60,603 nt of DNA from Pseudomonadota bacterium (GTDB lineage Bacteria; Pseudomonadota; Gammaproteobacteria; Steroidobacterales; Steroidobacteraceae). Positions 7,157 through 15,225 of the stretch are shown here, piece after piece. The stretch covers positions 1-60,603 of the forward strand of contig JAEZCN010000006.1 of assembly GCA_023433515.1 (NCBI GenBank), read 5' to 3'. Made by a program: the position numbers and the translations under genes. The notes under the pieces were generated by a model. That model ran no database searches. It had not been told where the DNA came from and saw only the letters and a program-made list of their open reading frames with translations. Each line of letters begins with the position of its first letter. Positions within the stretch are counted from its first letter, which is position 1.

Positions 7157-8337
7157 GGCGCGGGCCCGAACAACACGCTGCAGTTGGTGCCGCCGAAGCC
7201 GAACGAATTCGACAACACGTATTCGACTCTTGCGTCGCGCGCCTCGAGCAGGATCGGCGCGGAGAGCTTCGGATCGAGCGTGCGCGTGTTGAGGCTGCGC
7301 GGCATGAAGCCGTGTTCGATCGCAAGCAGCGAGATCGCGGCTTCGACGATACCGGCGGCGCCGAGCGTGTGCCCGGTCCATCCCTTGGTCGAGCTGCACG
7401 GCGTGTTCTTGCCGAACAGCGCCGTCACGGCGGTGTCTTCCGACGAGTCGTTGGCCGGCGTCGCGGTGCCGTGCAGGTTGATGTAACTCACGCGCTCGGG
7501 CGGCAGCGCGCCGAGCGCGCCGCGCATCGCGAGCACCGCGCCCGCGCCGTCGGGCCGCGGCTGCGACATGTGATGCGCATCGCTCGATTCACCCGCGCCG
7601 AGGCAGGCCGCGACGCCCGGCTCGCGCGGACGCTCGAGCAGCGCAAATCCACCCGCCTCGCCGATCGACAGTCCCTTGCGCTCGGCATCGGCCGGGCGGC
7701 AGATATCGGGCGACACGAGCTGCAGCGCGTTGAAGCCGTACAGCGTGGTGAGGCACAGGCTATCTACTCCGCCGACCACCGCGGCGTCGCAGAACCCGGC
7801 CTCGATCGCGCGCGCCGCGGAGGCGAACACCTTGGCGCTCGAAGCGCAGGCCGCCGACACCGACGCGGCGATGCCCTCGAGTCCGAGCCGCGTGCGCGTG
7901 TAGTCGGCGACCGAAAACGTGCTCTGCGTGGCGTGGTAGTCGAACCAGTCCGGCAGCGGGCCCGTGCCGCCTTCTTTCGCCCTTTGCGCGAAGGCGAGCT
8001 CGGTATGGCGCACGCCGGAGGTGCTCGTGCCGATGAACACGCCGATGCGTCGCGCGCCATGTCGTGCCCGCGCGGCGTCCACCGCATCGAGGAATCCGTC
8101 GCTGGTCAGCGCGACCTCGGCGAGCCGGTTGTTGCGGCAGTCCCAACCGGCCAGCTCGCGCGGCAGCGTCACCGATTCGAGCCCGTGCGCGGCGCCTATC
8201 CAGCACGGCAGCGCGGCATCTTCGAAGCGTTGTTCCGTGAGTCCGGTCTGCTCCGCGCGCAACGCCGCGATGTGCGCCGCGCGGCCGCGGCCGATCGCGC
8301 TCGTGACGGTGTAGGCGGTGATCGCGAGCGGTTTCAT
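7153..8337 (-). CDS. Beta-ketoacyl-ACP synthase (ApeO-like), partner of the chain-length factor
   Basis: 394 residues, FabF/KAS II class. The catalytic triad is complete: Cys164 in SAACASS, His289 in NLHGTATPAND and His323 in GWTGHTLGAAG. It condenses malonyl-ACP with the growing aryl-polyene chain. The start is set at the ATG at 8337 (MKPLAITAYTVTSAIG), which overlaps the stop of the acyltransferase gene by four bases; an upstream in-frame ATG at 8367 would add ten residues inside that gene. Together with the downstream chain-length factor it should form the KS-CLF heterodimer known from aryl-polyene synthesis. Confidence 0.9.
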   Translation of the reverse strand: MKPLAITAYTVTSAIGRGRAAHIAALRAEQTGLTEQRFEDAALPCWIGAAHGLESVTLPRELAGWDCRNNRLAEVALTSDGFLDAVDAARARHGARRIGVFIGTSTSGVRHTELAFAQRAKEGGTGPLPDWFDYHATQSTFSVADYTRTRLGLEGIAASVSAACASSAKVFASAARAIEAGFCDAAVVGGVDSLCLTTLYGFNALQLVSPDICRPADAERKGLSIGEAGGFALLERPREPGVAACLGAGESSDAHHMSQPRPDGAGAVLAMRGALGALPPERVSYINLHGTATPANDSSEDTAVTALFGKNTPCSSTKGWTGHTLGAAGIVEAAISLLAIEHGFMPRSLNTRTLDPKLSAPILLEARDARVEYVLSNSFGFGGTNCSVLFGPAP

Positions 8338-9263
8338 CGCGCCCAGAAGTCGTAGAAGTTGAGCCAATTGTAGGGCGCTTCGCGCACGCGCGCCGCGAGC
8401 CGGTCGGCGTAGTCCTGCACGCAGCGTTGCAGCTCCGCCTCACGGGTCGCGCGCGGCAGCTCTATCTTTTCGGTCAGCAGCTCGACGTGCGCTTCGTAAC
8501 GGTCGCTGCCCTTCCAGATGCCGAAGACGATGAGCACCGGCACCTTGAGCGCGGCGGCGAGCAGCCATGGGCCCGCGGGAAACGGTGCGGGTTCACCGAG
8601 GAAGTTCACCGTGACGGAGCGTTCTCCCGCGCGCCGCCGGTCGACCATGAGACCGACCACGGCATTTTCGTCGAGCGCCTCACGCACGCGGAGCGCGAGA
8701 TCGGGACCGGCGTTCGACGAGTCGATGATGCCCGCCGCGATCTCCGGATTCAGTTCGCCCAGCGCCTGCATGAAGCGCCGGCCGATGTTGAGGTCGAGCA
8801 CGATGCGCAGCTTGAGCTCGTGTTTCTGCACGGCTCCGATGCGCATCACCTCGAAGCTGCCGAAGTGCGAGAGGAACAGCAGCACGCCGCGCGTGCGCGC
8901 CGTTTCGAGCGTGCCGGGGCCGTAGTGGCCTTCCACCTTGAATGGATACTTGCCGGTCAGCAGGAACACGCGGTCCAGCGAGATGCTCGCGAACGCGAAC
9001 ACGTGGCGCCAGATGTCGCGGAAGCGCGGCGGGTGCGGCAGCACCCGCGCCAGGTATTCACGCGAGATGCGTCGCGTGGTCGGCGAGGTCAGCACGAAAT
9101 AGAGACTGAGCGGATAGAGCAGCGGGCGGATCGCGCGGCGGCCGAGCGTGAGCGCGGCGAAACGCAGCGCGCGCAGCGAGAACGTGTTGCCGCGTTCGCC
9201 GCGTTCGTGCCACTCCACGCGTCGCACGTTTTCCGCGCCGGTCTCCGGCCGAGGGGCGTTCAT
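8334..9263 (-). CDS. LpxL/HtrB-like lipid acyltransferase (aryl-polyene cluster)
   Basis: 309 residues. The central LSHFGSFEVMR around residue 130 carries the H-x4-E/D-type acyltransferase motif of the lipid A late acyltransferase family, followed by the VVGLMVDRRRAGERSVTV block near 200 and FPAGPWLLAA near 225. A hydrophobic segment at residues 45-65 suggests membrane attachment. In aryl-polyene loci such enzymes are thought to attach acyl groups to the glycolipid carrier of the polyene. It overlaps its neighbours on both sides by four bases. Confidence 0.8.
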   Translation of the reverse strand: MNAPRPETGAENVRRVEWHERGERGNTFSLRALRFAALTLGRRAIRPLLYPLSLYFVLTSPTTRRISREYLARVLPHPPRFRDIWRHVFAFASISLDRVFLLTGKYPFKVEGHYGPGTLETARTRGVLLFLSHFGSFEVMRIGAVQKHELKLRIVLDLNIGRRFMQALGELNPEIAAGIIDSSNAGPDLALRVREALDENAVVGLMVDRRRAGERSVTVNFLGEPAPFPAGPWLLAAALKVPVLIVFGIWKGSDRYEAHVELLTEKIELPRATREAELQRCVQDYADRLAARVREAPYNWLNFYDFWAR

Positions 9264-9559
9264 CCGCGATCACCAAATCCGAATACGCCTTCGGCGACGG
9301 GCGCAGCATCGAGCTGGCAACGGAACCGCACGCGCTCGCCGGACGCCTCGAGGCTCAATTCGAATGACTGGCCGGGGTTCAGCGCGCGATGGAATTTCAC
9401 GCCATCGATGAGCGTGGGAGCGCCGCGGCCGATGACCTGCGTGACGAGCTCCAGCAGCAGGACGCCGGGCACGACCGGCCGGCCGGGGAAGTGGCCGGCG
9501 TAACACGGGTGTTCCAATGGGGTCTGAACGGTCTTGGAAAGGCCCATTTCTGTTGTCAA
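9260..9559 (-). CDS. Small FabZ-like hotdog protein (ApeI-type)
   Basis: 99 residues. CYAGHFPGRPVVPGVLLLEL near residue 18 is the FabZ active-site loop, with the conserved His and the PG followed by the catalytic acidic position (LLLELV). It is shorter than stand-alone FabZ (about 145 residues) and lacks the usual N-terminal part. It probably works with the AMP ligase just upstream, with which it overlaps by four bases; in other aryl-polyene loci an ApeI dehydratase catalyses dehydration. A non-catalytic role is possible. Confidence 0.72.
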   Translation of the reverse strand: MTTEMGLSKTVQTPLEHPCYAGHFPGRPVVPGVLLLELVTQVIGRGAPTLIDGVKFHRALNPGQSFELSLEASGERVRFRCQLDAAPVAEGVFGFGDRG

Positions 9560-10893
9560 TCGGCGGATTTGCCCAGCAGCTCGAGCAGGCGCTCGCGCGG
9601 CAATTTACCGAGTTCGTTGCGGGGCAGCTCGTCGACGATCCGGATGGGCCGGGGCACGAACACGCCATCGATGAGCGCGCTCAATTCCTGGCGCAGCTCG
9701 GACGCGGTGCGACCCGGCGCCACCACGAGCGCGGCGGGCCGCGCGGTTTCTCCTTCGTTCGGCATGAACACGACCTGGTCGGTCACGCCGCGCAGTGTCG
9801 CGATGCGCGCCGCGATATCGGATAACGAGCCACGCCGGCCGCCGATCTTGATCATGTCGGCGTCGCGGCCCAGCAGCGTGAAGCGGCCGTCGGCGCGCAG
9901 GTCGATGCGATCGCCGACCGGGATCGTGCCGACCAGGTGATCGGCGCGGACCGACGTCGCGCCGTCGTTCACCGCGAACTCGAGTCCCGGGTACGGCGTC
10001 CAGGTTTCGTCGTGCGCGGTTCGCCGCGTCGCCATGCTGCCGGCCTCGGTGCAGCCGTAGATCTCGAACACTTCCGCGCCGAGTCGATGCTCCGCTTCCG
10101 CGGCGAGATCCGATCCCAGCGGCGCGGTCGCCGACAACACGGCATCGACACGCGGCAGCGAGCTCGCACTCGTGAGCAAGTGGCGCAGGTGATACGGCGC
10201 GGTGATCAGCAGCTTCGGCGAGGGAACCGACTCCAGCGCGGCGATGATCTCGTCGGGAAAGAAGGCGTTGCCGTCGTGCAGCGCCCAGTCTCCCGCGAGC
10301 AGCGTGAAGATGGAGGTCTCGAGGCCGTACATGTGCTGCGGCGGAACGGTGACGACGACGTTCATCGCGCGTTCGCCGAGACGCAGTCGGCAGTAGCGCG
10401 CGGACATGGCCAGCGCGCGCCAGGATTTTTCGTGCGCGCGCGGCCGGCCCGTGCTGCCGGAGGTGAACACGAGCGCCGCGAGCTGCTCGTCCGCGATGCC
10501 GGGCGAAACGTCCTCGACCGGGCCCGTAACGCCCGCGTCCAGCGCCGCGAGCACGAACGCATCCTCGATGAGCCGAGCGCCGGGATATCCCTCCAGCAAC
10601 TCGTCACGCGCCTGCGCACCCACGCCGGGCGGCAGCAGGTTGGTCGCGCCCCGCCGGCAGGCCGCGAGGAACGTCACCGCGAAGTGATACCGATTGGCGC
10701 AGCGGTTCACGATCCAGCGCGTGTCCGGCAGCGCACGTGCGACGCTCGCGACGTGCCGCGCCAATTCGCGGCGCGTGACGGGTACGCCACCGCGCCACGC
10801 GGCGATGGCCTCAGGGGCCGGCCGCACGTACGCGTGGCTCACCGCCGCGCTTATCCCGGATTTTCCGTGCCAGGCACCATCTTTGAGGTTCAT
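9556..10893 (-). CDS. AMP-dependent acyl/aryl-ACP ligase (ApeH-like)
   Basis: 445 residues. The ATP/AMP-binding loop FTSGSTGRPRAHEKSW lies near residue 152; EIYGCTEAGSMATRR (motif A5) lies near 280 and DRIDLRADGRFTLLGRDADMIKIGG (motifs A7-A8) near 330-355, followed by LPRNELGKLPR with the terminal catalytic Lys. The enzyme adenylates the aromatic starter (likely 3- or 4-hydroxybenzoate) and loads it on ACP. The start MNLKDGAW at 10893 overlaps the membrane-protein stop by four bases; the longer frame upstream lies inside that gene. The length is a little under typical ANL enzymes, with a short C-terminal subdomain. Confidence 0.87.
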   Translation of the reverse strand: MNLKDGAWHGKSGISAAVSHAYVRPAPEAIAAWRGGVPVTRRELARHVASVARALPDTRWIVNRCANRYHFAVTFLAACRRGATNLLPPGVGAQARDELLEGYPGARLIEDAFVLAALDAGVTGPVEDVSPGIADEQLAALVFTSGSTGRPRAHEKSWRALAMSARYCRLRLGERAMNVVVTVPPQHMYGLETSIFTLLAGDWALHDGNAFFPDEIIAALESVPSPKLLITAPYHLRHLLTSASSLPRVDAVLSATAPLGSDLAAEAEHRLGAEVFEIYGCTEAGSMATRRTAHDETWTPYPGLEFAVNDGATSVRADHLVGTIPVGDRIDLRADGRFTLLGRDADMIKIGGRRGSLSDIAARIATLRGVTDQVVFMPNEGETARPAALVVAPGRTASELRQELSALIDGVFVPRPIRIVDELPRNELGKLPRERLLELLGKSAD

Positions 10894-11522
10894 CGGCGGG
10901 GGTTCGCGTTGACCACGATCTTGAGGTACTCGGAGAAGCCGGGATGCGCGTAGTCGCGGAAACGCAGGCGGCGGAACAGGTATTCGCCGCCGACCGCCGC
11001 GGCGATCAACAGATAGTTGCCGCAATTGGCCATGACGGACCACCACTGCTGTGGAGCCAGGACCGCGAGCGCGAGGTCCCAGGTCGCGAACGCGACGAAG
11101 ATCCCGGTCCAGAACACCGTGAGCTGGCGCGAGTAGCGCAGTAGATAGTCAGGCGTCGAGGGCCGGGCGGCCAGCGCCACCGATACGATCAGCGGCTGCC
11201 GGCCCGAGAACAACGTGCGACCGAAGAACCACGCGAGCGTCGCGGGGATGAGCACCGAGGGCGCGAACAGCAGCAGTTGGCCGCCGCCCGTGTCCGCGAT
11301 CCACCACGCCACGGAGGCGAGGCCGGCGAACGCGAGCCAGGCGCGCCAGCGCAGTTCGAGCAGCGCGATGCTGAACGGCACCGCCACGATCGCGACCAGC
11401 GCGAGCCAGTCGACGAGATGCGATTCGTTGGAGATCGCGAGGTGGATCAGCGCGGAGGCCAGCACGAAGCTGACCGCGGCGACGACCGCGCGCGCCGTGC
11501 GGGAAATCGTGACATTCCTCAT
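10890..11522 (-). CDS. COG4648-type inner-membrane protein of the aryl-polyene cluster (ApeG-like)
   Basis: 210 residues with about six hydrophobic segments, for example VVAAVSFVLASALIHLAI, DWLALVAIVAVPFSIALL, AWLAFAGLASVAWWIA and GIFVAFATWDLALAVL. The pattern matches the COG4648 membrane proteins always found between ACP and AMP-ligase genes in these loci; their biochemical role is unknown. The ATG at 11522 (MRNVTISRTARA) is preferred: the extra upstream 22 residues are Arg/Ser-rich and overlap the ACP gene. Confidence 0.72.
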   Translation of the reverse strand: MRNVTISRTARAVVAAVSFVLASALIHLAISNESHLVDWLALVAIVAVPFSIALLELRWRAWLAFAGLASVAWWIADTGGGQLLLFAPSVLIPATLAWFFGRTLFSGRQPLIVSVALAARPSTPDYLLRYSRQLTVFWTGIFVAFATWDLALAVLAPQQWWSVMANCGNYLLIAAAVGGEYLFRRLRFRDYAHPGFSEYLKIVVNANPRR

Positions 11523-11547
11523 CGGGGAATGAGGGATGCCGCAGCGG

Positions 11548-11829
11548 TCAAGCCGTGCGGCGCTCCGCGACGAGCTGCGTGAGCGCACGCAGCGACGCGA
11601 AGGCGCGCGTCACGGAGGCATCGTCGGCCTTGAGCTCGACGCTGTACTTCTGCTGGATCGCGAGCACGATCTCGAGCGCGTCGATCGAGTCGAGCCCCCA
11701 GCCCGGAGTGGATTGGCCGAACAGCGGCATCGCCGGATCGACGGTGTCGGCCTGGATGTGTTCGAGGTTGAGCGCGGACACGATGACCTCGGCCATCTGC
11801 CGCTCTTCGTGGGTCAGGGCGGCGCTCAC
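11548..11829 (-). CDS. Acyl carrier protein (leftward operon)
   Basis: 93 residues. The phosphopantetheine attachment serine is Ser48 in WGLDSIDALE. The helical flanks (EERQMAEVIVSALN and LEIVLAIQQKYSVEL) fit the PP-binding fold. It carries the aryl starter or elongating polyene. A second, distinct ACP is encoded at 14579; two ACPs are usual in aryl-polyene loci. It overlaps the methyltransferase gene by four bases. Confidence 0.9.
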   Translation of the reverse strand: MSAALTHEERQMAEVIVSALNLEHIQADTVDPAMPLFGQSTPGWGLDSIDALEIVLAIQQKYSVELKADDASVTRAFASLRALTQLVAERRTA

Positions 11830-12647
11830 TGCGGATTTCCTTCTATGGTCGTTGCCGGCTTGATCGCGGAATACTCGCTGAACATGCCGTTCAGCACGTG
11901 ACGTTTCACATCGGTGAAGCCCGCGCTCGCGAGCGCGGCCATGATGTCGGCCGGCGGCACGCAGGCTTCGATGGTGTCCCAGTAATACTGCATGAGGCGC
12001 TGCGCTTCCGCGGAACGGCGCACGATTCGCGTGACCGTCGGCACCACGTGTTTCAGATAGAACTTGAGCGCGTGGTATTGAAAACGGCCTTCGGGCCGCG
12101 TGATCTCGAGCAGCAGCACCTTGCCGCCCGGGCGCAGCGCGCGCTTGTATTCGCGGAAGGTGACGACCAGGTCCTCGACGTGCCGCAGCGCGTAACCCAT
12201 CGTGAGGAGGTCGAATTCGCCGTCGCCCACGGGCAGCGCTTCGCCGCGGCCGATGCGCGTATCGCGCACGCCGGCCTTCGTGGCCTCCGCGAGCATGCCG
12301 GGCGAGGGATCGACCGCCACGACGGCGCCCGTCGGACCGACCATCTCCTGTGCCAGTGCCGCGATCACGCCCGTTCCCGAACCCACGTCCAGCAGGCGGG
12401 TACCCGCCGTCACACCATGACGCTTGAGAACGTCGCCGCGATACCAGCGGCCGGTACCGAACGACATCGCGCCGGTGATCCAGTCGTAGTGAGGCGCGGA
12501 CACGTCGAACATCTCGTTGACGCGGCGCTTGCGGCCCGGCTCATCCGCGTAATAGCTTTTCAGCAGGGGATGAGGGGCAAGACGAGGGGCACCGGCCTGG
12601 CTGCCGCTTTGATCGGGCATCATCGGGGAATCCGTAGGATCAGACAC
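11826..12647 (-). CDS. SAM-dependent methyltransferase (UbiE-like), first gene of the leftward aryl-polyene operon
   Basis: 273 residues. LLDVGSGTGVIAALAQE near residue 85 is the SAM-binding motif I; VVAVDPSPGMLAEA (motif II) and FDLLTMGYALRHVEDL follow, as in UbiE/COQ5-type enzymes. In aryl-polyene clusters a methyltransferase modifies the aromatic head group (inferred role here). The start is ambiguous: GTG at 12647 gives the length listed, while two adjacent ATGs at 12623 and 12620 would shorten the protein by eight or nine residues. Only 53 bases separate it from the rightward chorismatase gene, so the two operons share a control region. Confidence 0.82.
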   Translation of the reverse strand: MSDPTDSPMMPDQSGSQAGAPRLAPHPLLKSYYADEPGRKRRVNEMFDVSAPHYDWITGAMSFGTGRWYRGDVLKRHGVTAGTRLLDVGSGTGVIAALAQEMVGPTGAVVAVDPSPGMLAEATKAGVRDTRIGRGEALPVGDGEFDLLTMGYALRHVEDLVVTFREYKRALRPGGKVLLLEITRPEGRFQYHALKFYLKHVVPTVTRIVRRSAEAQRLMQYYWDTIEACVPPADIMAALASAGFTDVKRHVLNGMFSEYSAIKPATTIEGNPQ

Positions 12648-12700
12648 CGCGCGAATGATCGCATGAACCTTCCTGCCTGTGCAGTTGTGGGGCGCTGACC

Positions 12701-13672
12701 TTGCTGCACGTACATCACGCTTTGCGAAACGCGCCGCAGCCTCGCCATACGCTCTCGGAGTTTCACTTCGGGCTTTCCGCGGACGGCGCGTGGGGTGGCG
12801 ATCCTCGCCACATTCCCGTATCGCTCGCGCAACTCGGCGGCGACGAGCGCATTGAGCGGTGGAGCACGGATTCGCCGGTCGAGGCGGGCACGTATCGCGA
12901 CGTCCGGTTCGCGCGCGACGGTGATTACCTGTTCGCGAGCCTGGTCGTTCCGCCCCAGCAATGCGCCGACGTCGAGCAGCTCACGCGGCGCAGCTACCTG
13001 CGCCTCGATCATCTGCTCCGCCGGGAGGGTTATCCGTACTGGCTGCGCGCCTGGAATTACCTGGCCGGCATCACGGCCGGCGAAGGCGAGGAAGAGCGTT
13101 ACCGCCGGTTCAACGCCGGCCGGCACAGCGCGGTCAACCTGAAGGACGGCATCGAGCGCAACCTACCCGCGGCAAGCGCGCTCGGCAGCGAAGCCGGCGG
13201 CTTCGTGTTGTGTTGCCTCGCGGGCAGGCAGCCCGGCACGCAGATCGAGAACCCGCGGCAGATCAGCGCGCCGCTCTATCCACCACAGTACGGCCGGCGC
13301 AGCCCGCTGTTCGCGCGCGCGGCGCTGGTGCCGAACGGTCGAGGCGCACAGCTCCTGGTCTCCGGCACCGCGAGCATCGTCGGCCACGAAAGCCTGCACA
13401 TCGGCGATCCCGAGCGACAGCTCGAGGAAACCGTGCGCAACTTCGAGGCGCTGGTCGAAACGGCCATGCGCGCCGACGCCGACGGCCCGCGCCGCAGCTC
13501 CGTGCGGCTCGAGTCGCTCAAGGTCTACCTGCGCAATGCCGCGGACTACCAGCCGCTGATGCCACGCATCCGCCGCCTGTTCGCGCTCGAGGCCGAGCCG
13601 CTCGTGCTGCGCGCGGACATCTGCCGGCGCGAGCTGCTGCTCGAAATCGAAGGGACCTACGCACTTGAGTGA
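12701..13672 (+). CDS. xanB2: Chorismatase, hydroxybenzoate synthase of XanB2/Hyg5 type
   Basis: 323 residues. The C-terminal region has the chorismatase hallmarks SGTASIVGHESLH (near residue 226) and KVYLRNAADYQPL (near 275), seen in FkbO/Hyg5/XanB2 enzymes that hydrolyse chorismate to dihydroxycyclohexadienoate or 3-hydroxybenzoate. In Xanthomonas XanB2 supplies 3-hydroxybenzoate for xanthomonadin, so this gene predicts the starter of the polyene made here. There is no ATG near the N-terminus; TTG at 12701 is the assumed start and the frame is open a little further upstream. It heads the rightward operon and overlaps the next gene by eight bases. Confidence 0.85.
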   Translation: MLHVHHALRNAPQPRHTLSEFHFGLSADGAWGGDPRHIPVSLAQLGGDERIERWSTDSPVEAGTYRDVRFARDGDYLFASLVVPPQQCADVEQLTRRSYLRLDHLLRREGYPYWLRAWNYLAGITAGEGEEERYRRFNAGRHSAVNLKDGIERNLPAASALGSEAGGFVLCCLAGRQPGTQIENPRQISAPLYPPQYGRRSPLFARAALVPNGRGAQLLVSGTASIVGHESLHIGDPERQLEETVRNFEALVETAMRADADGPRRSSVRLESLKVYLRNAADYQPLMPRIRRLFALEAEPLVLRADICRRELLLEIEGTYALE

Positions 13673-14498
13673 CCCGGCGGCCGCGCGGGCCTCCCCAGGC
13701 GGCCGGCCGGCTCGTCGATGGAACCGGGCATGGCGCGTGTTCGCGACCGGGTTTTCCTTCGCGTGTTTCGGCATCGGCGCGGTGCTACTGGGCTTCACGG
13801 TCTGGCCGGTCCTGCGCCTGTCCTCGCGCGATCGCGACGTCGCCGATGCGCGCGTGCAGCGCGCGGTGTCGATGTCGATGCGCGTGTTCGTGTGGCTCAT
13901 GAAGTCGCTCGGGCTGCTCACCTACGAGATCCGCGGCCAGGAAAAGCTCGCCGCGCGCGGGCAGTTCGTGATCGCGAATCACCCGACTCTCATCGACGTG
14001 GTTTATCTCGTCGGCCTCATGCCCGAGGTCGACTGCATCGTGAAGCAGGCCCTGTGGCGCAACGTGTTCCTGCGCTGGCCCGTGTACTGGGCCGGTTACA
14101 TCAGCAATGAAACCGGCGAGGGACTGGTCGCGGCCTGCGCCGCGACGCTGGCCCGCGGCCGCTCGCTGGTCGTATTCCCGGAGGGCACGCGGTCCCGGCC
14201 GGGCGAGCCGCTCAATTTCCACCGCGGCGCGGCCCAGATCGCGCTGACCGCCCGGGTGCCGCTGCGGCCGGTGACCATCACCTGCGACCCGATCACACTT
14301 TTCAAGGGAAATTCATGGTTCCGCGTGCCGGAACGCAAGCCCCATTGGGTGATTGCCGTGGGAGATCCCATTCCGGTGGAGCCCTATCTGGCCGAGCCGC
14401 AGGCCCTGGCCGCGCGTCACCTGACCCAGGCCCTCGTTCGCTGGTACGACGTCAGCATCGCGCAACAGCTCGCTGGCCAGAAAGGCCAGAATCCATGA
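13665..14498 (+). CDS. 1-acylglycerol-3-phosphate acyltransferase-like protein (aryl-polyene cluster)
   Basis: 277 residues. One hydrophobic anchor lies at residues 26-48 (VFATGFSFACFGIGAVLLGF). Motif I is NHPTLID (about residue 106, H-x4-D), motif III is VFPEGTRSRPGE (near 171) and PLRPVTI is motif IV. It belongs to the PlsC/LPLAT family and in this setting probably acylates the lipid carrier of the polyene. The start is a TTG at 13665 that overlaps the chorismatase stop (TTGAGTGA); no better start keeps the N-terminal anchor. Confidence 0.82.
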   Translation: MSDPAAARASPGGRPARRWNRAWRVFATGFSFACFGIGAVLLGFTVWPVLRLSSRDRDVADARVQRAVSMSMRVFVWLMKSLGLLTYEIRGQEKLAARGQFVIANHPTLIDVVYLVGLMPEVDCIVKQALWRNVFLRWPVYWAGYISNETGEGLVAACAATLARGRSLVVFPEGTRSRPGEPLNFHRGAAQIALTARVPLRPVTITCDPITLFKGNSWFRVPERKPHWVIAVGDPIPVEPYLAEPQALAARHLTQALVRWYDVSIAQQLAGQKGQNP

Positions 14499-14531
14499 AT
14501 GTCAATTTGCGACGGGAAACACGGCCATGAG

Positions 14532-14560
14532 GCTGACGCCGCGCGACGATTCGCTATAAT
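14532..14560 (+). promoter_or_regulatory. Promoter in front of the ACP/biosynthesis block
   Basis: A perfect TATAAT (14555-14560) with GCTGAC (14532-14537) 17 bases upstream lies in the 80-base gap between the acyltransferase and the ACP gene. It would give a transcript start near 14567, about a dozen bases before the ATG. This suggests that the ACP-to-ketosynthase block has its own housekeeping promoter in addition to any promoter before the chorismatase gene. Confidence 0.6.
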
Positions 14561-14578
14561 TCAAGGCGTTGGCGAGGG

Positions 14579-14851
14579 ATGGGTTTCGTGCAGTCCACAC
14601 AAGAAATTTTCGAACAGCTCCGCAGCGTGCTGCACGATCTGTTCGAGATCGATCCTGCGCGCGTAACGCTAGACGCGCACCTTTATAACGATCTCGAGAT
14701 CGACAGCATCGATACGATCGATCTGATCCTGCGCCTGAAGGAATTGACCGGTCGCAAGATCCAGCCCGACCAGTTCCGCAACGTGCGCACGGTCGGCGAC
14801 GCGGTCACTGCCATTCACGCGCTGCTGCAGCACAAGCCCGCAGCGGCGTGA
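14579..14851 (+). CDS. Acyl carrier protein (rightward operon)
   Basis: 90 residues. Ser43 in LEIDSIDTIDL is the phosphopantetheine site. The fold is a typical ACP with an acidic helix II and the QIPDQFRNV-like third helix region (IQPDQFRNVRTVGDAV). The start is ATG at 14579; a GTG four codons into the frame (14588) is possible. Its stop overlaps the next start by one base (TGATG). Confidence 0.9.
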   Translation: MGFVQSTQEIFEQLRSVLHDLFEIDPARVTLDAHLYNDLEIDSIDTIDLILRLKELTGRKIQPDQFRNVRTVGDAVTAIHALLQHKPAAA

Positions 14852-15225
14852 TGCCGTTGCCCGCGATGTCGGAACTGCGGCGCTCCGACGCCGCATGCTC
14901 GGTCGTCCTCGACATCAACCCGGACCTGCCGCCGTTCGACGGCCACTTTCCGGGCACTCCCATCCTTCCCGCCGTCGCGCAGATCGACTGGGCCGTGCGC
15001 ATCGCGCGCGACACGTTCGAACTGCCGCGCCACTTCCGCGGCTTGCGCGGGCTCAAGTTCCTGCACATCGTGCAGCCGTCGACCTCGCTCACGCTCGAGC
15101 TCACGCGCGCGGAGAACGGCAGATCGGTTTCGTTCGCGTACGTGCGTGCCGGCACGACGTGTTCCACAGGGCGCATGGAATTCGCCGATGACGATTCGCC
15201 TGGGACTGATCGTCCCGTTCTATAA
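14851..15225 (+). CDS. FabZ-like 3-hydroxyacyl-ACP dehydratase (ApeI-type)
   Basis: 124 residues. FDGHFPGTPILPAVAQIDWA near residue 30 is the FabZ active-site loop with the conserved His and the acidic position (Asp instead of Glu) six residues after LP. The start is ATG at 14851, overlapping the ACP stop by one base. The last 38 bases overlap the glycosyltransferase gene in another frame, more than the usual four-base junctions here. Confidence 0.78.
   Translation: MPLPAMSELRRSDAACSVVLDINPDLPPFDGHFPGTPILPAVAQIDWAVRIARDTFELPRHFRGLRGLKFLHIVQPSTSLTLELTRAENGRSVSFAYVRAGTTCSTGRMEFADDDSPGTDRPVL

Noticed and set aside
12663..12698. Eleven-codon ORF (MNLPACAVVGR) just before the chorismatase gene, possible leader peptide
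   Set aside because: It has no ribosome site, no attenuator hairpin and no regulatory codon run; probably chance.
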